From the NCBI GenBank assembly GCA_030526405.1, contig JAUNCZ010000012.1:1-64000 (forward strand): a stretch of 64,000 nucleotides of DNA, given 5' to 3'. The position numbers were made by a program, and so were the translations under genes. Of this stretch, positions 50,673-58,648 are shown in pieces. The notes under the pieces were generated by a model. The model worked only from the letters and a program-made list of their open reading frames with translations. It made no database searches and was not told the origin of the DNA. Source of the stretch: Lachnospiraceae bacterium. GTDB lineage: Bacteria; Bacillota; Clostridia; Lachnospirales; Lachnospiraceae. Position 1 is the stretch's first letter; every line of letters starts with the position of its first letter.

Positions 50673-51983
50673 CTATGAGGACTCTGCCTTAGCTTTTATT
50701 CGAACTGCCAGAGTAACATCCTCCACCAGCTCATAACCCTCCGGAAGCTTCACCTGTACAGGAAGTGTATATTCTCCTGTGGTTTTTCCGGAAAGGTCAA
50801 TGCTCAGTTCAATATCAGGAACGGCCAGCTCCTCTTTGGCAGCCTCCGTGCGCTTCACGCGCACCGCCACCTTTGTATGCTCAAAGGATACCGTCAGAAA
50901 ATCTGACAGGCCCTTGCAGCTTACGTGATCCACATCCATGGAATATTCCCGGCTGTTCTCAGGCATGATAGCCAGAGCAACCTGTACATTCTCATTCATG
51001 GTGGAGGCAAGACGACAGTCTGCAGGAAGAAGCTTTGCGATATTTACAGATACATTCAGATCTTTTGAGGCATCCCCAAGGGATACCAGGTTTCCTGGAA
51101 TTCTGATGGTATTTCCATTCTCGGCCAGCTTATTCAGCGCCGCCCTGCTTCCCACAACGGAGATCTCAGCGGGCAGGACAGATACCTTTGCCACCTGATA
51201 ACCGGGTGCCGTACTGCCACTGTAATCAGACTCCAGCTTCACGCCGCTGACCTTCTCCCAGAATTCAACGAATACATTGATCTCCGGCACACCGCCGTCA
51301 AAGGTCAGATTATCCAGCGCAGAAAGAGGCAGTGCATTCTGCTCCTTATCAAGAAGGCTCAGAACAGAGGGAACCCTTCCGTCCTTTGTCATTCCGGTAA
51401 CATCAATGGTAGCCTTGACAGTACCAATCTTGTTGATCAGAGATTCCGGGCCGCTGATGGTCACTGTCTCTGTGTCAGCGCTCATCTTTCCTACCTCATA
51501 ATTCATACCCGGAACACTGTCTCCCTGATCCACCACCACCGCAAATTTCTGACTGGCTATGTCTTCGATAAAGATGGGAATGGTGGTTCTGGACAATGTA
51601 ATATTTTCCTGATTGACACCGGCACAGCTTACCTGAAGAGGAACGTACACCGGATCAGAATTCAGTTCAACGATCTGTGTCAGATCAGCTGTCACCACCA
51701 CATTGGAGGCCTGCAGCTTTTTCAGTACAGAACGGTTTGTTCTGATAAATACAACTACACTGGTGTAATCATCACCTACAGTGAAGATTCTTTTTCCATT
51801 TGCAATATACGATTCATTGGTCACTTCCACATGAACCGTGTAGGATGCTGTTTCGATCGGATCATTGTAACCCACCACCATATACCAGATTACGATCGCA
51901 ATCACAGCAGACAGGATCTTCAGACCGAGATTATCGGTAAAGTCCTGAATCAGCTTTCTGAAACAATTCTTATCCACGGGCAT
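50673..51983 (-). CDS. cdaR: CdaR-like YbbR-domain regulator of diadenylate cyclase
   Basis: About 436 residues. One N-terminal membrane helix (GLKILSAVIAIVIWYMVVGY) followed by four or five YbbR beta domains outside the membrane. CdaR binds CdaA and adjusts c-di-AMP synthesis. ATG at 51983 (MPVDKN) with AAAGG upstream overlaps the cdaA stop by 14 bases, a usual cdaA-cdaR layout. glmM, often third in this operon, is not in the window downstream; a carboxypeptidase gene follows. Confidence 0.92.
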   Translation of the reverse strand: MPVDKNCFRKLIQDFTDNLGLKILSAVIAIVIWYMVVGYNDPIETASYTVHVEVTNESYIANGKRIFTVGDDYTSVVVFIRTNRSVLKKLQASNVVVTADLTQIVELNSDPVYVPLQVSCAGVNQENITLSRTTIPIFIEDIASQKFAVVVDQGDSVPGMNYEVGKMSADTETVTISGPESLINKIGTVKATIDVTGMTKDGRVPSVLSLLDKEQNALPLSALDNLTFDGGVPEINVFVEFWEKVSGVKLESDYSGSTAPGYQVAKVSVLPAEISVVGSRAALNKLAENGNTIRIPGNLVSLGDASKDLNVSVNIAKLLPADCRLASTMNENVQVALAIMPENSREYSMDVDHVSCKGLSDFLTVSFEHTKVAVRVKRTEAAKEELAVPDIELSIDLSGKTTGEYTLPVQVKLPEGYELVEDVTLAVRIKAKAESS

Positions 51984-52842
51984 TCTTTTCCTTTCTCTTC
52001 CATCTGTGACGACTCTCAAACGGACGCTGGATGGCATACAGCTGTTCCTTTAATTCTGTCGGGCTTACACCGGCAGTCAGAGAACCATCGATGGCATAGG
52101 ATACTTTGCCGGTTTCCTCTGACACCACAATGGTAAGAGAATCACTGATCTCACTGATTCCCAATGCAGCTCTGTGTCTGGTTCCCAGACTTTTGCTCAG
52201 ATCCATATTATCTGTAAGGGGAAGATAGCAGGTGGCCGCCGCCACACGGTTTCCTCTTACCAGAACAGCACCATCATGGAGAGGTGTGTTTTTTTCAAAG
52301 ATATTGATCAGAAGCGATCCAGAAAGAATCGCATCCACAGGAATTCCTGTATTCTCAAATTCTGTCAGCACCACATCCTGCTCCAGAACGATCAGTGCTC
52401 CCGTTTTCACCTCTCCCATCTCAAAGCAGGCACGTACCAGTTCATTGATGGTATGGTCACTGAATCGAATCCTTTCCTCCTCTGATTTACCACTCAGCAG
52501 AAGAAGTGAATCGAACCATCTTTTCCTTCCCATCTGCTCCAGGAATTTTCGAAGCTCCGGCTGGAATACGATTACCACTGCGGTAATGGCTACCACACCG
52601 ATATTTCCAAGAATCCACATAATGGCATCCATATGCAGCACATTCACCAGCACCACAAATACCACGATCAGCAGAATTCCCCTCAGCAGGGTGTAGGCTC
52701 TTGAATTTTTCAGCCACAGGATCAGCCGATATACAAAAAATGCAATTACAATAATCTGAATCAGATCCATAAACTCTATCTGCTTCGGTGGAGTCAGCCA
52801 GGAAATAATATGTAATCTGATCCAGGTCAACACTGCATCCAT
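51970..52842 (-). CDS. cdaA: Diadenylate cyclase CdaA
   Basis: 290 residues. Three N-terminal membrane helices precede the DAC domain, which shows LHDGAVLVRG (DGA motif) and GTRHRAALG (RHR motif). It makes c-di-AMP from two ATP, a signal that controls potassium and osmolyte balance and affects wall integrity. The ATG follows AAGGGAG. It is transcribed after two small membrane protein genes from the promoter at 54315-54342 and overlaps cdaR. Confidence 0.97.
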   Translation of the reverse strand: MDAVLTWIRLHIISWLTPPKQIEFMDLIQIIVIAFFVYRLILWLKNSRAYTLLRGILLIVVFVVLVNVLHMDAIMWILGNIGVVAITAVVIVFQPELRKFLEQMGRKRWFDSLLLLSGKSEEERIRFSDHTINELVRACFEMGEVKTGALIVLEQDVVLTEFENTGIPVDAILSGSLLINIFEKNTPLHDGAVLVRGNRVAAATCYLPLTDNMDLSKSLGTRHRAALGISEISDSLTIVVSEETGKVSYAIDGSLTAGVSPTELKEQLYAIQRPFESRHRWKRKEKNARG

Positions 52843-52860
52843 AGGTGTCTCCCTTCCTAC

Positions 52861-52883
52861 GGAAGTGCATTGCAGGCACTTCC
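52861..52883 (-). other. Hairpin between the membrane protein gene and cdaA
   Basis: GGAAGTGC pairs with GCACTTCC over 8 bp with a 7-base loop, 18 bases before the cdaA ATG and next to its ribosome site. No T run follows. It could affect cdaA translation or RNA processing. Confidence 0.4.
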
Positions 52884-52918
52884 AAAATAAAATTTACAAC
52901 TTACAAACTGTTACAGGC

Positions 52919-53842
52919 TTATTCCTGCTCCGACTCCGGGAGAGTTTCCTCCACCGCTTCAGGACCGGTACATTTTTTCGGAATTGCCTTTACATAGTAG
53001 ACATAGGTATCATCCTCAAACTGAAGATACTCTGCCCTTTTATAATCCACATCGTACACAAGCCAGTTCAACAGTAATGATACCAGCACTGCCAGAACAG
53101 TACCCATCATAAAGGAGGTCAGATTCAGCTCCGCTCCCAGAAGTCCTGCCAGCAGCACTGCCAGCGCCACCTGAAGTACTCCTCCCAGCAGAACAGCAAG
53201 CTCTGCACACCAGGATACGCCTGTACTCTTTATAAGGCTGACCACCAGCACCACCACTCCAAAAACCAGCACATACAGGAGCAGTTCTCTGTTATTCATC
53301 ATTCCCTCCAGCATACCCTGTACCACACTCAGCAGGGATGCATCCGGCGACAGCTTCATAGGTGCTGCAATCTCATTGACAACCCGGATGAAAAACCAGG
53401 AAATCATGCCGCAGACTGCTGTCAGAGCAGACACAGGTCCTCTCATCAGACCCAGTCCGATGGGTACGATTCCCGGAAATCCCAGATTACAGGTGGCAGC
53501 AGTCAGCACAAGGGCCAGTCCGTCTCCAGGTACAAACCGGAAATAAAAAATCAGAAGGACCATATAGAGAACCACTGCACACACTCCCACCTCCATTCCA
53601 AGGCCAAAGCAATGCAGGATCACCAGAAGTACTCCCAGCACCGGGATTCCATTCCATGGAAGGATTCCGCAGACAGCGGAAAGAGCCAGAATCAGCACCA
53701 CATTGTTCAGAGGCTGCATATAGCCCAGCATACGGTTGATGCTGATAAAGGAAAAAAGTGCCAGCGCATATTTGATAACAGGCAGAATGTACCTGTCATA
53801 TTCTCCATAGAGATTTTTTAATCGATCACGAAGTGCAAGCAT
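52919..53842 (-). CDS. Multi-pass membrane protein upstream of cdaA, function unknown
   Basis: About 307 residues with eight or so hydrophobic segments and a short soluble C-terminal tail (DVDYKRAEYLQFEDDTYVYY). I do not recognise a named family. The ATG at 53842 shares a base with the previous stop (TGATG) and has AGGAGG 7 bases upstream inside that gene, so the two are coupled. An earlier in-frame GTG at 53845 is too close to the ribosome site. Operon position suggests a link to c-di-AMP signalling or envelope stress, as inference. Confidence 0.8.
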   Translation of the reverse strand: MLALRDRLKNLYGEYDRYILPVIKYALALFSFISINRMLGYMQPLNNVVLILALSAVCGILPWNGIPVLGVLLVILHCFGLGMEVGVCAVVLYMVLLIFYFRFVPGDGLALVLTAATCNLGFPGIVPIGLGLMRGPVSALTAVCGMISWFFIRVVNEIAAPMKLSPDASLLSVVQGMLEGMMNNRELLLYVLVFGVVVLVVSLIKSTGVSWCAELAVLLGGVLQVALAVLLAGLLGAELNLTSFMMGTVLAVLVSLLLNWLVYDVDYKRAEYLQFEDDTYVYYVKAIPKKCTGPEAVEETLPESEQE

Positions 53843-54270
53843 CACTGTACCTCCTGTATTTCATCCTGCTGCTTCAGGGTGTTTTTCTCCATTCGCTGGA
53901 GATTTCTGAGTTTCTTCAGCTCTGAATAATATCGTTTTGCCTTGCGCTCTGCCCTGAGGTAGCGAAGAGAACAGAGAGTGTAGACCAGCACAGAATACAG
54001 GGCCAGCACAAACACATAGCCGGTTCCGATGGTGATCAGAAGTGGCTTCACATTCAGGTTTTTCAGATTATTCAGCAGAAACTCCATATTGTAGAGAAGT
54101 ACTGCTCCCAACAGCAGGCCATAGCCTATGGTCACCACAAAGAAATTCCGTATCATGGCAAATGCCACATAATCTCTTCTGTAATACTTGTGAATTTTCA
54201 GATCCTCCGACTCCGCTTTCTGTTCATAGCGGGCCACCCGGATCATCTGATGGACTTTTTTCTCGTTCAT
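53842..54270 (-). CDS. Small two-helix membrane protein with coiled-coil tail, function unknown
   Basis: 142 residues: a charged N-terminal region (RVARYEQKAESEDLKIHKYYRRDY), two membrane helices (FFVVTIGYGLLLGAVLLY and LLITIGTGYVFVLALYSVLVYTL) and a basic C-terminal helix (RAERKAKRYYSELKKLRNLQR). First gene after the promoter at 54315-54342. GAGGTGAG precedes the ATG. It is coupled to the next membrane protein; the two may form one complex. Confidence 0.8.
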   Translation of the reverse strand: MNEKKVHQMIRVARYEQKAESEDLKIHKYYRRDYVAFAMIRNFFVVTIGYGLLLGAVLLYNMEFLLNNLKNLNVKPLLITIGTGYVFVLALYSVLVYTLCSLRYLRAERKAKRYYSELKKLRNLQRMEKNTLKQQDEIQEVQ

Positions 54271-54314
54271 ACCGACTCACCTCGATTTCTCTCAAAAGGC
54301 ATACTACCATGCAT

Positions 54315-54342
54315 AGTATAACACATCCCCGGTTTTATGCAA
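54315..54342 (-). promoter_or_regulatory. Promoter of the cdaA-cdaR operon
   Basis: TTGCAT (54337-54342), 16-base spacer, TATACT (54315-54320) on the minus strand, 44 bases before the ATG of the first membrane protein gene. Confidence 0.65.
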
Positions 54343-54373
54343 ACCTTCAACCCCGGCAGCCTGTCACTAACCC

Positions 54374-55135
54374 CTAAGACCCTGAAAAGCCCGGGCTGAT
54401 GGCCAGAGTGATCACTGTTACAGATTCCGCCCCTGCCTGCAGCAGCTTTTTACTGACCGCATCTGCAGTACTCCCTGTGGTATAGATATCATCCACAAGA
54501 AGAATCCGTTTTCCTCCCAGACGGCAGCCTTTCCCTTCAGAAACGGAAAATGCCTCCGCAAGGCTTCTGCTCCTTGCCTCCTTGCTGACCTGCTTCAGCG
54601 CCCTGGTTTTCTTTCTTCGTTTCAGAATTCCCGGCTCCATGGGGATATCCAGCAACCGGGACATCTCTTCTGCCAGCAGTTCCGCCTGATTGTATCCCCT
54701 TTCAATCCGGCGTTTTCTGTGGACCGGAACAGGAATGATCATATCGATCTTCTGGAATAATCCGCAGTTTTTCCCATACTCAGCCATGACCCCACCATAA
54801 AACAGGGCATACTCTGCTCTTCCTCCGTATTTGAATCGCATCAGTGATTCCTTAACAGTGCCCCTGTACAGAAAGGGAGCACGACATCGGAGAAAGCTGT
54901 GTTTCCGCCTCCTGCAGTCATAGCAGTATTCCTCCTCTTCGTTATCCAGCGGTTTTCCGCAGCGCAGACAGAAGGGGCCTGTAATAAAATGCAGCTTTCC
55001 GGCGCAGCCCCGGCACACAAAGGGCTCTTTCTTTTCCAGCAGTCCGTCACACAGAGGACATCTTCTGGGATACAGCAGGTCTGTCAGGGACCTCTGTATT
55101 GCCATCCATCCAGTATTTTTTTTCGAAGAATTCAA
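54374..55135 (-). CDS. comF: ComF-family phosphoribosyltransferase-like protein
   Basis: 253 residues. An N-terminal zinc finger with four Cys pairs or near-pairs (CPLCDG, CRGC, CLRCGK, CYDC) is followed by a phosphoribosyltransferase fold with ILLVDDIYTTGST, the PRPP loop. ComF takes part in DNA uptake during natural competence in Bacillus; homologues are widespread in non-competent bacteria and may serve in DNA repair. The start is TTG with AAAGG 8 bases upstream inside the end of recD2; the first ATG is 10 codons further in with no ribosome site. It lies directly after recD2. Confidence 0.9.
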   Translation of the reverse strand: MNSSKKNTGWMAIQRSLTDLLYPRRCPLCDGLLEKKEPFVCRGCAGKLHFITGPFCLRCGKPLDNEEEEYCYDCRRRKHSFLRCRAPFLYRGTVKESLMRFKYGGRAEYALFYGGVMAEYGKNCGLFQKIDMIIPVPVHRKRRIERGYNQAELLAEEMSRLLDIPMEPGILKRRKKTRALKQVSKEARSRSLAEAFSVSEGKGCRLGGKRILLVDDIYTTGSTADAVSKKLLQAGAESVTVITLAISPGFSGS

Positions 55136-55139
55136 AAGA

Positions 55140-57434
55140 TCAGCCTTTCTCCCCGAGCTCTCTTCCCATCTCCTGAATCCGCTGTGCCAGCGTGGTATAT
55201 CTCTGTTCCTCTGTTTTATTATCGATCATTGACTGAAAAACAGCGGAGCTTCCCATAAGGGTTACGCATTTTCTTGCCCTGGTTACCGCTGTGTACAGAA
55301 GGTTTCTTGTCATCAGCATTTTCGGTCCCCCCAGCAGAGGAATGATCACCGCCGGATACTCACTTCCCTGGGCCTTATGGATGGTGGTGGCGTAGGCCAG
55401 CTCCAGCTCATCCAGCTGTTTAAAGGAGTAATCCACTCTCTTTCCCTCTTCATATTCAACAGTTACCAGCTCACTGTAGCTGTTGATGGAAATGATTTTT
55501 CCCAGATCACCGTTGAACACACCCATTCCTCTCTGAACGGTAATGCCATAGGCACCTTTAATCTCCCATTCCAACTGGTAATCATTCTTAATCTGCATCA
55601 CCTTGTCGCCCTCCCGGAACAGTCCGGAGGCAAACTCCTTCTCCGCCTTTTCCGGAGAGGGGGGATTCAGATACTTCTGCAGAATCACATTGAGATTTTC
55701 CACCCCAAGAGGTCCCTTCCTCATGGGCGCCAGCACCTGGATCTCCGACATATCTGCCTTCACATACCCCGGCAGCTTTCTGGATACAAGGGTGATGATT
55801 CCCTTCTGGATCACCCGCACGTCATCTCTTTCAAGGAAAAAGAAATCCCTGCTGTTGTTGTCCAGCTGCACCATCTCCCCCGCATGGATCTTGTGGGCAT
55901 TTACCACAATGTCACTTTCCTTTGCCTGACGGAAAATATGGGTCAGCTCCACCACCGGTATCTCACCGGACTGGATCACATCCTTCAGCACACTTCCCGG
56001 CCCCACACTGGGCAGCTGATACTGATCCCCCACCAGAATCAGGCGGGTGCCTGGCAGGATTGCCGACAACAGTGCATGCATCAGATGAATATCCACCATG
56101 GATGCCTCATCAATGATGATCACATCTGCCTCCAGGGGATTTTCCGCATTTCTCTCAAAACGGACATGGGAGGAGGATTCCTCCATCACACCGTTCAGCT
56201 CCAGCAGTCGGTGGATAGTGGAGGCCTCACAGCCTGTGGTTTCCGTCATTCGCTTTGCCGCCCTCCCTGTGGGAGCTGCCAGAGCAATTTCCAGACGCTG
56301 GGACTGAAAATATCGGATCATGGTGTTGATGGTGGTGGTCTTTCCCGTTCCCGGACCACCGGTCAGCACCATAAGACCGTATTTTACTGCCCACAGGATG
56401 GCATCCTTCTGCTTTTCGTCCAGAACAAAATCATCGGACTTTTCCATGGCCGCGATCCGGGATCGAACCTCCTCCTCGTTGGATTCACAGACAATATTCA
56501 GTTCCTGCAGCATTCTGGCGGTATTCAGTTCCAGATAATAGTCTCTGGTGGTATATACCATTACCTCCGGCTCTTCTGTTCCCCTGTCCTGCTTTTTCAG
56601 AACAATCTTTTTCTCAATGGCCAGGTCCCCCAGAAACTTTTCCAGATGCTCCGGGGCAATGCCCAGCAGCTCGCTTCCTCTCCGGAGCAGCACCTCCTTC
56701 GGCAGGTACAGATGTCCCTGCGATCCTGCCTGGGACAGCACATACAGAAGGCCGCTGCGGATTCTGAACTCAGAATCCACCCGGATTCCCACCTTTGCAG
56801 CGATCTCATCGGCAATTCTGAATCCAATTCCGGAGATATCCTCTGCCAGCCTGTAGGGATTCTCCTGCAGCACCCGGTACAGGGAATCCTGATACTGATT
56901 GTAGATTCTGATTCCCATGGACAGGGAAATACCGTACTGGGCCAGAAAGATCATGGCATTCTGCATCTGGGATTTCTCCATCATCTGCTCTCCAATCTCT
57001 CTGGCTTTTCTGACACTGATCCCCTTCACCTCAGCAAGGCGCTCCGGCTCCTCCTCCATGATCCGCAGGGTCTCCTCCCCAAAACGGCGCACGATCCTTG
57101 CCGCCAGTGCCGCGCCAATGCCCTTGATGGCACCGCTTCCCAGATACCGCTCCAGTGCAATGCCATTTGTGGGCACCTTGATCTGGTACCGATCAGCCCG
57201 GAACTGCTGTCCATAGGAAGCATGGACCTGAAAGCTTCCCTCCGCCTCCAGATACTCTCCCTCATGGACTCCGGGGAAAATGCCTACGCAGGTGATCTCC
57301 TCCTCACTGAGTCTGGCTTTTGCCTCAGCCTCCGGGGAGAGCACCTGTCTGCCATTCAACACCATTACGGTGTATCCGTTTTCTTCATTTCTGTAAACGA
57401 TATGTTCCACATATCCTTCTATCTTTTCGCTCAT
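55140..57434 (-). CDS. recD2: RecD2-type ATP-dependent DNA helicase
   Basis: 764 residues, the RecD2 length. An N-terminal domain beginning VEHIVYRNEENGY and a helix-hairpin-helix region (GSGAIKGIGAALA) precede the superfamily 1 core: Walker A LTGGPGTGKTTT, Walker B VIIDEASMVD, LVGDQYQLPSVGPG, and the late motif ATTIHKAQGSEYP. RecD2 is a 5'-3' helicase acting in repair and replication fork maintenance without RecBC. GGAAGGAAA precedes the ATG. Paired with comF. Confidence 0.96.
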   Translation of the reverse strand: MSEKIEGYVEHIVYRNEENGYTVMVLNGRQVLSPEAEAKARLSEEEITCVGIFPGVHEGEYLEAEGSFQVHASYGQQFRADRYQIKVPTNGIALERYLGSGAIKGIGAALAARIVRRFGEETLRIMEEEPERLAEVKGISVRKAREIGEQMMEKSQMQNAMIFLAQYGISLSMGIRIYNQYQDSLYRVLQENPYRLAEDISGIGFRIADEIAAKVGIRVDSEFRIRSGLLYVLSQAGSQGHLYLPKEVLLRRGSELLGIAPEHLEKFLGDLAIEKKIVLKKQDRGTEEPEVMVYTTRDYYLELNTARMLQELNIVCESNEEEVRSRIAAMEKSDDFVLDEKQKDAILWAVKYGLMVLTGGPGTGKTTTINTMIRYFQSQRLEIALAAPTGRAAKRMTETTGCEASTIHRLLELNGVMEESSSHVRFERNAENPLEADVIIIDEASMVDIHLMHALLSAILPGTRLILVGDQYQLPSVGPGSVLKDVIQSGEIPVVELTHIFRQAKESDIVVNAHKIHAGEMVQLDNNSRDFFFLERDDVRVIQKGIITLVSRKLPGYVKADMSEIQVLAPMRKGPLGVENLNVILQKYLNPPSPEKAEKEFASGLFREGDKVMQIKNDYQLEWEIKGAYGITVQRGMGVFNGDLGKIISINSYSELVTVEYEEGKRVDYSFKQLDELELAYATTIHKAQGSEYPAVIIPLLGGPKMLMTRNLLYTAVTRARKCVTLMGSSAVFQSMIDNKTEEQRYTTLAQRIQEMGRELGEKG

Positions 57435-57466
57435 TTTCCTTCCACATCAGCCTTTTCAGATTGGAA

Positions 57467-57498
57467 ACACCGGACAGAGATTCCTCATGCCCGGTGTC
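57467..57498 (-). terminator. Weak hairpin terminator after mreB
   Basis: ACACCGGGCA pairs with TGTCCGGTGT over 10 bp (one G-U) with an 11-base loop, 12 bases after the mreB stop on the minus strand, followed by TTTCC only. A partial or leaky terminator is the likely reading. Confidence 0.55.
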
Positions 57499-57509
57499 TG
57501 TAAAACTTT

Positions 57510-58508
57510 TCAGCTTCTTCGCTCAAATGCATTCATCACTTCCATGTAGCGTCCTGTTCCCAGGGCCACCACAGAAATGGGATTCTCCGCAAGGATTGTG
57601 TTGATTCCCGTACGATCACGGATCACATCCTCGATCCCATCCAGAAGAGCACCGCCTCCGGTGAGAAGAATTCCTCTTCTGGCCACATCAGCCGCCAGCT
57701 CCGGGGGAGTCTTTTCCAGAACACTCTGGATCACCTCAACGATCTGTGTTACCACATCAGACACAGCTGCACGGATCTCTCCTGAGGAGATATCCACAGT
57801 TTTCGGCAGTCCTGTAACAACATTTCTGCCGCGGATCTCCATAACCTTGTCCTTTCCCTTCTGATGTGCCGTTCCGATCTTCACCTTCAGAGCATCTGCT
57901 GTCTGCTCTCCAATGAACAGGCCATGCACCTTTCTGACATAGCGGATAATACTCTCATTAAAGCTGTCTCCTCCCTGCTGTACAGAGTCAGAAACCACAA
58001 TGCCACCCAGAGAGATCACTGCAATATCTGTAATACCGCCTCCGATATCCACGATCATATTGCCGCAGGGTCTTGTAATATCGATTCCTGCACCAACTGC
58101 AGCAGCAATGGGTTCAGGAACAATGGTAACATCCCTTGCTCCCGCCTGATAGGTGGCCTGTTCCACCGCTCTTCTCTCCACATCTGTAACACCGCTGGGC
58201 ACACAGATCACGACTCTTGGCTTGCGCAGTCCTCTTCTTCCCATGGCCTTCTGGATAAAATAGCGAAGCATCCGCTCTGTGATCACGTAATCTGTGATGG
58301 TTCCATTTCTCAGGGGACGGATCGCAATAATATTTCCGGGTGTTCGGCCGATCATCTGCCGCGCCTCCTCCCCATAGGCTTTTATCTTGTCCAGATCCTT
58401 ATCGTAGGCAACCACTGCCGGCTCCTTAACGGTAATTCCCTTTCCCTTTACATAAACCAGAATCGTAGCCGTTCCCAGATCAATTCCAATATCTGTAGAC
58501 ACTGCCAT
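57510..58508 (-). CDS. mreB: MreB/Mbl rod-shape actin homologue
   Basis: 332 residues. Actin-fold motifs: phosphate 1 GIDLGTATILVY, phosphate 2 GNMIVDIGGGITDIAVISLGG, and the adenosine loop GILLTGGGALLDG. MreB filaments guide lateral wall synthesis. mreC and mreD, which follow mreB in the main operon of many bacteria, are absent here, so this is probably an Mbl/MreBH-type extra copy. GAAGGGAG precedes the ATG. Confidence 0.95.
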   Translation of the reverse strand: MAVSTDIGIDLGTATILVYVKGKGITVKEPAVVAYDKDLDKIKAYGEEARQMIGRTPGNIIAIRPLRNGTITDYVITERMLRYFIQKAMGRRGLRKPRVVICVPSGVTDVERRAVEQATYQAGARDVTIVPEPIAAAVGAGIDITRPCGNMIVDIGGGITDIAVISLGGIVVSDSVQQGGDSFNESIIRYVRKVHGLFIGEQTADALKVKIGTAHQKGKDKVMEIRGRNVVTGLPKTVDISSGEIRAAVSDVVTQIVEVIQSVLEKTPPELAADVARRGILLTGGGALLDGIEDVIRDRTGINTILAENPISVVALGTGRYMEVMNAFERRS

Positions 58509-58648
58509 CTGTGTATCTCCCTTCTTTCTATACTGTATGTATACGCTGGCTTTCTGACAGCTCTTTACTTTCGCGCTCTATTCTCCCGGTACCTGTCACA
58601 GCCGATGCCGCCTGCCTCTGCAGCCCTCCGGCATCTGTTCTCTTCTCA

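Noticed and set aside
55377..57503. A 708-codon open frame on the plus strand
   Set aside because: Antisense to recD2, which has all helicase motifs; no domain is recognisable in the shadow.
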